Shown here: one piece after another, positions 7,500 to 14,627 of the stretch
How the letters are laid out: each line of letters opens with the position of its first letter
How positions within the stretch are numbered: the stretch's first letter is position 1
Assembly: GCA_017509755.1 (NCBI GenBank)
Contig: JAFWOY010000025.1
Coordinates: forward strand, 1 to 36,204
Length of the DNA: 36,204 bases
Direction of reading: 5' to 3'
Source: Bacteroidales bacterium
GTDB lineage: Bacteria; Bacteroidota; Bacteroidia; Bacteroidales; UBA932
Translations under genes and position numbers: made by a program
The notes under the pieces: model-generated
Seen by the model: the letters and a program-made list of their open reading frames with translations, nothing else
Told to the model about the DNA's origin: nothing
The model's database searches: none

Positions 7500-9209
7500 A
7501 TGTCAGAATACCTGTGCTCCCTGAACGTGCAGTGCGACGACTGCTTCAAATGCCTGCATGAGTGCATGGTCAAGGCGATCGCCGTGAAAGACCGGGAAGC
7601 CCGCATCCTGGAGGACCGCTGCATTCTCTGCGGTCATTGCACCATGGTTTGTCCCCAGAATGCCAAGGTCGTGGTCAGTGAGACGGAGAAAGTTCTCCAG
7701 CTGATCGCCTCCGGCAAACGGGTGATCGCCAGTGTCGCGCCTTCGTTCGTCTCCAGTTTCGGCATTTCCAATTTCACCACGTTTAAGCTGGCGCTGGCCA
7801 GGCTCGGCTTTACCGATGCCGAAGAGACGGCTGTCGGCGCGGAAGCGGTCACCCGCAAGTACAAGGAGTTGCTGGAAGGGGGAACCTATGAGAATTTCAT
7901 TACATCTGCCTGTCCGGCTGCCTGCCAGCTGATCCAGAAGTATTATCCCAATGCCCTGCAGTATCTGGCAAAAGTGGATTCTCCGATGATTGCGCACGCC
8001 AAGATGCTGCGGGAACAGTATCCCGGTGCCAAGATTGTCTTCATCGGCCCCTGCATCGCCAAAAAGAAGGAGGCGGAAGAAAGTGGGCTGTTGGCCGGCG
8101 TACTGACCTTCACGGAATTGCGGGATCTCTTCGAAGCCAAGGGCATCGTTCTTTCGGACATTATGGATGTCCAGCTGGAAGATGGGGATCGGCACGCGAA
8201 TTACGCCAAGAATTATCCGGTCTCCCGCGGTATCATCAATTCGTTCCAGAAGCGGCCGGAAGGGTACTCCTATCTGGCTATCGATGGTATCGACCGTTGC
8301 GTCAAGGCTTTGGAGAACATCGAGCATCTCAACCACGTGTTCCTGGAGATGAATGTGTGCAATGACGGTTGTATCGGTGGCCCGTGCAGTCTCAAGAAGG
8401 CGGGCGGAACGATTCAGGCCGCCTGCGAGATCTGGCGGTATGTCGATCATGAGAAGAAGACCTATCCGGTGACGCCTGATGCCGGAAAGACGCACGTCAT
8501 CCTGGAGGCCGACTATCCGCGGCTTCGGACGAAAGGGCGTCCTGTCTCCAACCAGGAGATTGAGAACGTCTTGCACCGTATCGGGAAGTATCGTCCCGAG
8601 GATGAGCGGAATTGCGGTTCCTGCGGCTATCATACCTGCCGGGAGAAGGCCTGGGCCGTCATCAATGGCTATGCCGATATTGACGTCTGTCTCCCGTATA
8701 TGCGGCAGCGGGCCGAGACTATGTCCTACGAGATTATCCGCAACAGCCCTGAGGGCATCGTAGTCCTTACCAATGATCTGAAGATCCTGGAGATCAACAA
8801 CAAGGCGCTGGAACTGCTCGGCATCGGGAACGTGGATTTCAAAGGCCGGCTGGCGGCGGATTTCTTCAATCCTGAAGATTTCCTCCACGCGCTGGGGGAA
8901 GACGGAAACATCCTTGAAAGCGAGATGTTCCTCGAGAAGACAGACCGTTATGTCAAACTCACGGTAACCAAGATCCCGGAACAACATGTCCTCTTCGGAA
9001 TCCTGAAGGACGTGACCAGCATCGTGAACTACAACCAGCAGTTGGACGAGGTCCGGCAGAATACCATCCGTACGGCCGACGAGGTCATCACGAAGCAGAT
9101 GCGTGTCGCCCAGGAAATCGCCTCCCTGCTGGGCGAGACGACCGCGGAGACCAAGGTCGCCCTGGTGAACCTGAAGAAAATTCTCGAGGAAGACAAAAAA
9201 GAGGAGTAG
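7500..9209 (+). CDS. hydS: Sensory group C [FeFe]-hydrogenase with PAS domain (HydS-type)
   Basis: Putative H2 sensor, 569 residues. Order: N-terminal two-cluster ferredoxin (C12, C15, C18, C22; C41, C44, C47, C51), H-cluster domain (about 70-320), a four-cysteine Fe-S motif (C372, C375, C380, C397), a PAS domain (about 405-515) and a short helical tail. H-cluster signatures are modified: L1 is TSACPA (135-140), with alanine at position 137 in place of the proton-relay cysteine; L2 is GPCIAKKKE (183-191); L3 is NVCNDGCIGGPC (285-296). Loss of the relay cysteine is a known mark of HydS proteins and predicts slow catalysis suited to sensing. No histidine-kinase or DNA-binding domain is present, so output must be through a partner; the phosphatase gene 3 bases downstream is the obvious candidate. 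Function as sensor is inference from family and context. Confidence 0.92.
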   Translation: MSEYLCSLNVQCDDCFKCLHECMVKAIAVKDREARILEDRCILCGHCTMVCPQNAKVVVSETEKVLQLIASGKRVIASVAPSFVSSFGISNFTTFKLALARLGFTDAEETAVGAEAVTRKYKELLEGGTYENFITSACPAACQLIQKYYPNALQYLAKVDSPMIAHAKMLREQYPGAKIVFIGPCIAKKKEAEESGLLAGVLTFTELRDLFEAKGIVLSDIMDVQLEDGDRHANYAKNYPVSRGIINSFQKRPEGYSYLAIDGIDRCVKALENIEHLNHVFLEMNVCNDGCIGGPCSLKKAGGTIQAACEIWRYVDHEKKTYPVTPDAGKTHVILEADYPRLRTKGRPVSNQEIENVLHRIGKYRPEDERNCGSCGYHTCREKAWAVINGYADIDVCLPYMRQRAETMSYEIIRNSPEGIVVLTNDLKILEINNKALELLGIGNVDFKGRLAADFFNPEDFLHALGEDGNILESEMFLEKTDRYVKLTVTKIPEQHVLFGILKDVTSIVNYNQQLDEVRQNTIRTADEVITKQMRVAQEIASLLGETTAETKVALVNLKKILEEDKKEE

Positions 9210-9212
9210 CGG

Positions 9213-10373
9213 ATGGATCTCTGTCTTGAATACGGTTGTTCTTCGCTCAATAAATATGGGGAAGAGTTGTGCGGCGACCAGGTGGAGTTGTGCCGGAACG
9301 GAGACTGGACGACCCTCGTCCTGGCCGACGGTCTCGGCAGCGGGGTGAAGGCGAGCATCCTTTCGACGCTCACTTCCAAGATTCTATGCCGGATGATCGC
9401 GGATGATATCGACTTGATTGACTGTATCGAGACGATGATCCAGACGCTTCCTGTCTGCAAGGTGCGCGGGCTCGCTTATTCCACGTTCTCCGTCATCCAC
9501 ATGAACAGCCGCGGCGAAGGAAGCCTGATTGAGTTTGACAATCCGCAGGCCATCTGTTTCCATGACGGCCACTGCTGCGACTTTGCGCGGACCGAGATGG
9601 AAATAGGGGGGAAGCGGGTCTATCGAAGTACGCTCGCCCTGCAGGAAAACGATATCGTCATTGTCATGTCCGACGGAACTGTCCATGCCGGTGTGGGGAA
9701 GATTCTCAATTTCGGCTGGACGAGAAAACAGATCATGGAGCACCTCGACCGGACTGTCCGTCCCGACATGTCTGCCCGGGCCGTCTCTTGTCTGCTGGCT
9801 TCCGCTTGCAACGACTTGTATCTCGACAAGCCGGGTGACGATACGACGGTGGCTGCCATCAAGGTCCGGAAACCGACGGCTGTGAGCCTGATGGTCGGCC
9901 CTCCTGTCGACCGGGAGAGCGATGGCTATTATGTATCGGCCTTTCTTTCCCGACCCGGCAAGAAAGTGGTCTGCGGAGGGACAACGGCCATGATTGTGGC
10001 CCGGCAGACGGGAAAGACCCTCGAGACAAGTTTCGATTTTCCGGACAAGGATGTGCCCCCCATCGGTTTCATCGAGGGCATCGACTTGGTCACGGAAGGG
10101 GTCCTGACCATGCGGAGACTGTTGGAGCTTTCTTCCAAGTATCTGTCCGTAAGCGACTTGACGCCTAAAACCTTCCACCGCAAGGACGGCGCATCCCTGC
10201 TGGCCGAAATCCTTTTTGAAGAAGCGACGGACGTCACTTTCTATGTGGGACAGAGCGTCAACAAGGCCCACCAGGGGCTTGAGATCGACACGACACTCAA
10301 GCTCAAGTTGGTGGAACACCTGGCCACCAACCTTCGCGCCATGGGCAAGACTGTCACGATTTATTATGATTAA
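9213..10373 (+). CDS. PP2C/SpoIIE-type phosphatase linked to the H2 sensor
   Basis: Metal-dependent serine/threonine phosphatase of the PP2C/SpoIIE superfamily, 386 residues. Metal-binding acidic residues appear in the expected order: D39 in VLADGLGSG, D154 in VIVMSDG, and D209/D210 in PGDDTTV. The catalytic domain ends near residue 218; a second domain of about 165 residues (220-386) follows that I do not recognise, with a conserved-looking VGPPVDR start and a glycine-rich CGGTTAMIVAR segment. The gene lies 3 bases after hydS and 11 before the group B hydrogenase. Such phosphatases are known neighbours of group C [FeFe]-hydrogenases, so it probably converts the redox/H2 signal into dephosphorylation of a target. 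No kinase, anti-sigma factor or antagonist gene is in the window. Confidence 0.85.
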   Translation: MDLCLEYGCSSLNKYGEELCGDQVELCRNGDWTTLVLADGLGSGVKASILSTLTSKILCRMIADDIDLIDCIETMIQTLPVCKVRGLAYSTFSVIHMNSRGEGSLIEFDNPQAICFHDGHCCDFARTEMEIGGKRVYRSTLALQENDIVIVMSDGTVHAGVGKILNFGWTRKQIMEHLDRTVRPDMSARAVSCLLASACNDLYLDKPGDDTTVAAIKVRKPTAVSLMVGPPVDRESDGYYVSAFLSRPGKKVVCGGTTAMIVARQTGKTLETSFDFPDKDVPPIGFIEGIDLVTEGVLTMRRLLELSSKYLSVSDLTPKTFHRKDGASLLAEILFEEATDVTFYVGQSVNKAHQGLEIDTTLKLKLVEHLATNLRAMGKTVTIYYD

Positions 10374-10384
10374 TCCCTTTTTCT

Positions 10385-11845
10385 ATGAGCGTTAGCAATA
10401 AGATATTCGATACCAACGTACAACTTGTCAAATACAAAGTCCTCAAAGAGGTGATCCGGCACGCTTTTGCCGGTGACCTGGAGTCTTCGCGGATTGACAT
10501 TGCCAAGGAGATTGCCGCCGGCAACAAGGAAAGCATGCAGTGCTGCATCTACAAGGAAAGAGCCATCTCCGAAGAGCGGGTGTGGATGGCGATGGGCGGC
10601 GACCGCACTAATCCGAATCCCATCGCGGTCATCAACATCGCCTGTGACGAATGTCCCATCGACGGAATGCTGGTCACTTCCGCATGCCGCGGGTGCCTGA
10701 TGCATGCCTGCAAGGACGTCTGTCCGCGCGATGCCATCTCCATCGTCGACAAACATGCGGTGATCGACCGGTCCAAATGCATCGAGTGCGGCAAATGCAG
10801 CCAGGTCTGCCCGTATGAGGCGATCATCACGCGTCATCGTCCCTGTATCAAGAGCTGCAAGGTCAAGGCCATCTCGATGGACGAGGAAAGAAAGGCCAAG
10901 ATCGATTACGACAAGTGCATCGCCTGCGGCGCCTGCGTCTATCGTTGCCCCTTCGGCGCCATTACCGACAAGTCCTTCGTGACGGATATCATTGCTATGC
11001 TGAAGGAATCGGACGGCGGCCGGAAATACCGCGTCTATGCGGTCATCGCACCGGCCATTGTCAGCCAGTTCCATTTCGGGCGGGTGACCCAGGTCGTCAC
11101 GGCCATCAAGAAAATCGGGTTCCACCAGGTCGTGGAGGCGGCGCTCGGCGCTGACATCACCCTCTATCACGAAGTCAACGAGTGGAAGGAAAAGCAGCTG
11201 CTGACGACCTCCTGCTGTCCGTCGTTCGTGGCCTTTCTGGAAAAGAATTTCCCGGAGCTGGTCAAGTACGTCTCTTCGTCGGTTTCCCCGATGGTTGAAG
11301 CGGCCCGCCTGATCAAGCGTTCAGATCCTACGGCCAAGGTGGTCTTTATCGGTCCTTGCAGTTCGAAGAAGATGGAATACCGGCTGCCCAAAACGGGAGG
11401 CGCCATCGATTCCGTCCTGTCATTCGAGGAACTGCAGGCCTTCTTCGATGCCTTGGATATCGACACGACCGAGCTTGAGGACAGCAGTCTGGACAACGCT
11501 TCCTTCTATGGCCGTATCTTTGCCAAGTCCGGTGGTGTAGCCCGTGGTGTTGCCGATGTGGCGGCTTCCTATGGTGTGGAGGGCGTCGTCCCCGTAGTGA
11601 TGAATGGCATCGATGAATGCCGTGCCAATCTCATGAAGTTGAAATTCGGCAAGGCAACCGCCAACTTCTTCGAAGGCATGGCCTGCGACGGGGGTTGCAT
11701 CAACGGCGCATTATGCCTGACCCACAGTTCCAAGAATGTGGCCGACGTGGAAGGTTACGGCAACGAAGCCAAGGAGAAGACCATCGAGAATTCGGTCAAG
11801 CTCTACAAACTTACTCTTCAGTCCGGGACCCCGGACCGGGGATGA
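10385..11845 (+). CDS. Group B [FeFe]-hydrogenase
   Basis: Monomeric [FeFe]-hydrogenase of the poorly characterised group B, 486 residues. An N-terminal region with extra cysteines (C53, C54, C87, C90) precedes a cysteine-rich ferredoxin region (C101, C104, C109, C113; C132, C135, C138, C142; C154, C158; C178, C181, C184, C188) and the H-domain. Signatures: TTSCCPSF (274-281), keeping the relay cysteine; GPCSSKKME (323-331); and MACDGGCING (432-441). Unlike HydA it lacks NuoG-like domains, so electrons probably come from ferredoxin. It is the last gene of the sensor operon, suggesting it is either the controlled enzyme or part of the sensing module. Its 3' end overlaps the convergent hydF by 35 bases. 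Physiological role of group B enzymes is largely unknown. Confidence 0.9.
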   Translation: MSVSNKIFDTNVQLVKYKVLKEVIRHAFAGDLESSRIDIAKEIAAGNKESMQCCIYKERAISEERVWMAMGGDRTNPNPIAVINIACDECPIDGMLVTSACRGCLMHACKDVCPRDAISIVDKHAVIDRSKCIECGKCSQVCPYEAIITRHRPCIKSCKVKAISMDEERKAKIDYDKCIACGACVYRCPFGAITDKSFVTDIIAMLKESDGGRKYRVYAVIAPAIVSQFHFGRVTQVVTAIKKIGFHQVVEAALGADITLYHEVNEWKEKQLLTTSCCPSFVAFLEKNFPELVKYVSSSVSPMVEAARLIKRSDPTAKVVFIGPCSSKKMEYRLPKTGGAIDSVLSFEELQAFFDALDIDTTELEDSSLDNASFYGRIFAKSGGVARGVADVAASYGVEGVVPVVMNGIDECRANLMKLKFGKATANFFEGMACDGGCINGALCLTHSSKNVADVEGYGNEAKEKTIENSVKLYKLTLQSGTPDRG

Positions 11846-12959
11846 CGATCCTTCCCAGAATACCCTGCAGAAAGGCCAGGGCGATTCCATAATTGGTGAT
11901 GGGCACTCCGTTGAGGAGTGCCTTTTTCGTCCGGGACCGTACCACTTGTTTGCCGGCCACACACGCGCCGCAATGAATGATCAGGTCGTACGGTGTCAGA
12001 TCTTCCGGAAAATCGTTGCCGGCAGCTATTTGGACCGTCGGCCCCTCGTCATGGCCGGCCATCTTGATTCTCTTCCGCAACAATGCTGGGATCTTCACCC
12101 GGCCGATGTCCTCCGTATCAGGTACATGCGTACACGCTTCGGCGATCAGCACGTGGGAGTGGCCGTCGAGACGGTCAATGGCTTTCGCCCCCTCCACAAA
12201 TGTCCGGATGTCTCCTTTGGCGTTGGCAAGCAGGATGGAAAAAGAAGTAAGCGGCCAGTCCTGCGGGATGCACTGGTTGACAAGGCCGAAAACCTGGGAA
12301 TCGGTGATGGTCAAGGCTGGCGGTGTCCGAAAGCTTTTCATCGCATCGGGAAGGGACTCGGGTGTGCAGCAGAAGGCGTTGCATTTCCGGTCCAGCAATT
12401 CCCGCAGCACTTGGACCTGCGGCAGGATAAGACGGCCTTTCGGCGCTTCGCTGTCTTGCGGCATGACCAGCAGTACGGTGTCCCCGGTTTTGACGAGGTC
12501 GCCTGTTAAGAACTGCTCTTCTTCTTTTGGCAGTGCTTTCTGGATGCGCTGTAGGAGGGAAGCGACAGACTCACCCCGGATATAACGGATGACGGGAATG
12601 CCGGCACGCGTAGCCAATAGCTCGATATCGGAGCCATTGGGTGCATTTTGCCCCCCTTTTTGCGCCCAATGGACCTCATTGGGAGCCATTGGCAACACTA
12701 CGGCGATGTCGGTCTCGTCGAGGACAGCGCGGGTGAGGCGCTGCCGTTCCGGACCCAGCACGCCTGTGTCATCGAGCCCTGCCGTATCAATCAGGACACA
12801 AGGTCCGATTCCCGGCAGTTCGATGGCCTTGCGGACTGGATCGGTCGTCGTCCCGGGAATGTCGCTCACAAGCGAAACCTGCTGCCCAGCGATCGCGTTG
12901 ACCAGTGTCGATTTGCCGCTGTTGGTCGGCCCAAAGAAAGCGATTCGAATGCGTTCCAT
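11811..12959 (-). CDS. hydF: [FeFe]-hydrogenase maturation GTPase HydF
   Basis: Scaffold GTPase on which the two-iron subcluster of the H-cluster is assembled before transfer to the hydrogenases; 382 residues. The P-loop GPTNSGKS (10-17), the G2 threonines (PGTTTDP) and the G3 motif DTAG (58-61) are clear. Fe-S ligands of the C-terminal domain are visible as C276, H278 (ACTH) and H329-C330-C333 (HCGAC). The G4 motif NKxD, expected near residues 120-135, is not seen; the region reads IPVIRYIRGES instead, and residues 92-112 are an unusual N/Q/G-rich stretch. The ATG at 12959 is chosen because a further upstream start would run into the hairpin element. It follows hydG in the same direction, so all three hydrogenases here presumably use this maturase pair plus a HydE encoded elsewhere. 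Confidence 0.92.
   Translation of the reverse strand: MERIRIAFFGPTNSGKSTLVNAIAGQQVSLVSDIPGTTTDPVRKAIELPGIGPCVLIDTAGLDDTGVLGPERQRLTRAVLDETDIAVVLPMAPNEVHWAQKGGQNAPNGSDIELLATRAGIPVIRYIRGESVASLLQRIQKALPKEEEQFLTGDLVKTGDTVLLVMPQDSEAPKGRLILPQVQVLRELLDRKCNAFCCTPESLPDAMKSFRTPPALTITDSQVFGLVNQCIPQDWPLTSFSILLANAKGDIRTFVEGAKAIDRLDGHSHVLIAEACTHVPDTEDIGRVKIPALLRKRIKMAGHDEGPTVQIAAGNDFPEDLTPYDLIIHCGACVAGKQVVRSRTKKALLNGVPITNYGIALAFLQGILGRIVIPGPGSRTEE
12634..12692. repeat. Small inverted/direct repeats inside hydF
   Basis: CCATTGGGTGC (12634-12644) faces GCGCCCAATGG (12662-12672), and GGAGCCATTGG occurs at 12630-12640 and again at 12682-12692. They fall in the stretch of hydF between the G3 motif and the missing G4 motif. 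Confidence 0.7.
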
Positions 12960-12969
12960 CGTGTGTTTT

Positions 12970-13103
12970 AAAGGTCTCCCCGTTTCTATTTCAAGACCGT
13001 CTGCGCCCACGCAGCCGTGAGTGGGAGGGGCCCAAAGCCTTGGCTTTGGGAGGGATAGGCCCCGAAGGGGCCGTAGTCTTGAAATAGAAACGGGGAGGCC
13101 TTT
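12970..13103. repeat. Hairpin element 1 (variable arms, conserved core) between hydG and hydF
   Basis: A 28-base left arm (12970-12997) and right arm (13076-13103) are complementary except for one position, which is a G-U pair in a plus-strand transcript. Inside are three small hairpins: CTGCG/CGCAG, CCCAAAGCC/GGCTTTGGG with loop TT, and GGCCCC-GAA-GGGGCC. Two GGGAGGG copies flank the second hairpin. The core matches that of the element at 24698-24839 but the arms do not. The direct repeat CATCGT flanks it (12957-12962 and 13106-13111); one copy includes the hydF start codon. The element fills the whole hydG-hydF gap, so it is transcribed if the two genes form an operon. Confidence 0.85.
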
Positions 13104-13113
13104 TTCATCGTAA

Positions 13114-14529
13114 TCAGAAGCGGAAGTCGCGGCTGCCGGACTCGATGGCCTTCAGCCGTTCGATGGTGAGGTTGCGGACACGGCCTTCCGGAATGTCGGT
13201 CAGACTCTTGGCGATCAGTTTTTCGCCGATTGTCCGCGTCTCCGGAGTGGCATAGTCCATCAGGTATTCTTTTAGCGTCATGAGGGCATTCGGCGTGCAG
13301 CACAAGCTGATCTTACCGCTCTTGCAGAGCGCCATGAATCGGTCGCCGGTCCGTCCTTCCCGGTAGCAGGCCGTGCAGAAACTCGGGATATGGTCCGTTT
13401 CCAGCAGCCAGCGCACGACTTCCTCAAGGGAACGCGTATCCGAGACGTCGAATTGCGCCGTCTCATCGTGCCGTGCCTCAGTCGTATAGCCGCCGACACT
13501 GGTACGTGAGCCGCCGCTGATCTGCGACACACCGCAGGCCAGCAACTGTTCCCGCATCCGCGCGGATTCTCGGGTAGAGATGATCATGCCGGTGTAGGGG
13601 ACCGCCACACGAAGTACCGCCACAAGTTTGCGGAAAATGGCATCCGGCAGCGCGTCGGGGAAACTGTCGAGCGACACGTCGTCGGCCGGGCAGATACGCG
13701 GCATGCTGATGGTGTGCGGACCGACCCCGAAGCGGGCTTCCAGATGTTCAGCGTGCATTAACAGTGCTGTCAGTTCATAGCGATAGCCGCCGAGACCGAA
13801 CAGTACGCCGACGCCTACGTCGTCGCAGCCGCCTTCCTGGGCGCGGTCCATCGCCTCGGTATGCCAGTCGTAGTTGCTCTTCGGTCCGGTAGGGTGGAGC
13901 TGTTGGTATTTGGCTTTGTCGTAAGTCTCCTGGAAGAGAATGTATGTGCCGATGCCGGCATTCTTGAGCTTGCGGTACGATTCCACATCCGTGGCGGCGA
14001 TATTGACGTTGACGCGGCGGATGGAATTGCCGCCTTCCCGGACATCGTAAATGGTCCGGATGGAATCGAGGATATAGGACAGCGGATTGTGTACCGGGTC
14101 TTCGCCAGCCTCCAGAGCCAGCCGCTTGTGGCCCATTCGGATCAGGGCGCGGACCTCTTCGGCAACTTCTTCCTGCGAAAGCTTCTTGCGCGGGATCGAA
14201 CGGTTTTTGGCGTGGTATGGGCAATAAACACAGCCGTTGATGCAATAGTTCGACAGATAGAGCGGTGCGAACAGCACGATTCGGTTGCCGTAGAAATGCT
14301 GCTTGATCTCGGCGGCGAGCGCGTAGAGTTGTGCCTCCAGGGCGGGATCGTTGCAGTCCATCAGGATGGCGGCTTCCCGGTGGCTCAGTCCTTTCTGAAG
14401 GGCGGCTTTCTCGAGGATGGCACGCACGACCTGCTTGTCGCTGCTTTTGCGGGCGGCTTCGGCGAGCGTCTCCAGGACTTCGGCATGGTCGATGAACTCG
14501 TCGGCGTGGGTGGATAATGGATTATACAT
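13114..14529 (-). CDS. hydG: [FeFe]-hydrogenase maturase HydG (radical SAM tyrosine lyase)
   Basis: Radical SAM enzyme that cleaves tyrosine and supplies the CO and cyanide ligands of the H-cluster as an Fe(CO)2CN synthon; 471 residues, the normal length. The SAM cluster motif CINGCVYC gives C96, C100 and C103. The HydG-specific C-terminal CX2CX22C motif is complete at C385, C388 and C411, so the auxiliary cluster should be functional. The ATG at 14529 is chosen because the more upstream frame runs through the promoter region. It is the first gene of a minus-strand unit with hydF downstream, interrupted only by the hairpin element. HydE, the third maturase, is not adjacent. Confidence 0.96.
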   Translation of the reverse strand: MYNPLSTHADEFIDHAEVLETLAEAARKSSDKQVVRAILEKAALQKGLSHREAAILMDCNDPALEAQLYALAAEIKQHFYGNRIVLFAPLYLSNYCINGCVYCPYHAKNRSIPRKKLSQEEVAEEVRALIRMGHKRLALEAGEDPVHNPLSYILDSIRTIYDVREGGNSIRRVNVNIAATDVESYRKLKNAGIGTYILFQETYDKAKYQQLHPTGPKSNYDWHTEAMDRAQEGGCDDVGVGVLFGLGGYRYELTALLMHAEHLEARFGVGPHTISMPRICPADDVSLDSFPDALPDAIFRKLVAVLRVAVPYTGMIISTRESARMREQLLACGVSQISGGSRTSVGGYTTEARHDETAQFDVSDTRSLEEVVRWLLETDHIPSFCTACYREGRTGDRFMALCKSGKISLCCTPNALMTLKEYLMDYATPETRTIGEKLIAKSLTDIPEGRVRNLTIERLKAIESGSRDFRF

Positions 14530-14562
14530 GGATATCGTAGTCTGGTTGGAAAATACAATATG

Positions 14563-14570
14563 CAAAGGTA
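14563..14570 (-). promoter_or_regulatory. -7 element of the hydG promoter
   Basis: TACCTTTG on the minus strand fits TAnnTTTG, 33 bases upstream of the hydG start. The -33 region is only a weak TTTT match. It is back to back with the esterase promoter. Confidence 0.5.
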
Positions 14571-14572
14571 CG

Positions 14573-14603
14573 TTTTCTTTCGTATAAAAGTTTCGTATAT
14601 TTG
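14573..14603 (+). promoter_or_regulatory. Promoter of the esterase gene
   Basis: TATATTTG (14596-14603) is a full -7 match; TTTT at 14573-14576, 19 bases upstream, is a partial -33 match. The leader is about 18-20 bases. Confidence 0.55.
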
Positions 14604-14627
14604 GGATTGAATCTGAATGCAACACCT

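Noticed and set aside
7503..8987. A minus-strand ORF of 494 codons antisense to hydS
   Set aside because: Shadow of the HydS coding frame with no domain similarity.
12960..13010. An extended N-terminus for HydF reaching into hairpin element 1
   Set aside because: The extra 17 codons come from the hairpin arm and core; HydF proteins begin close to the P-loop, as with the ATG at 12959.
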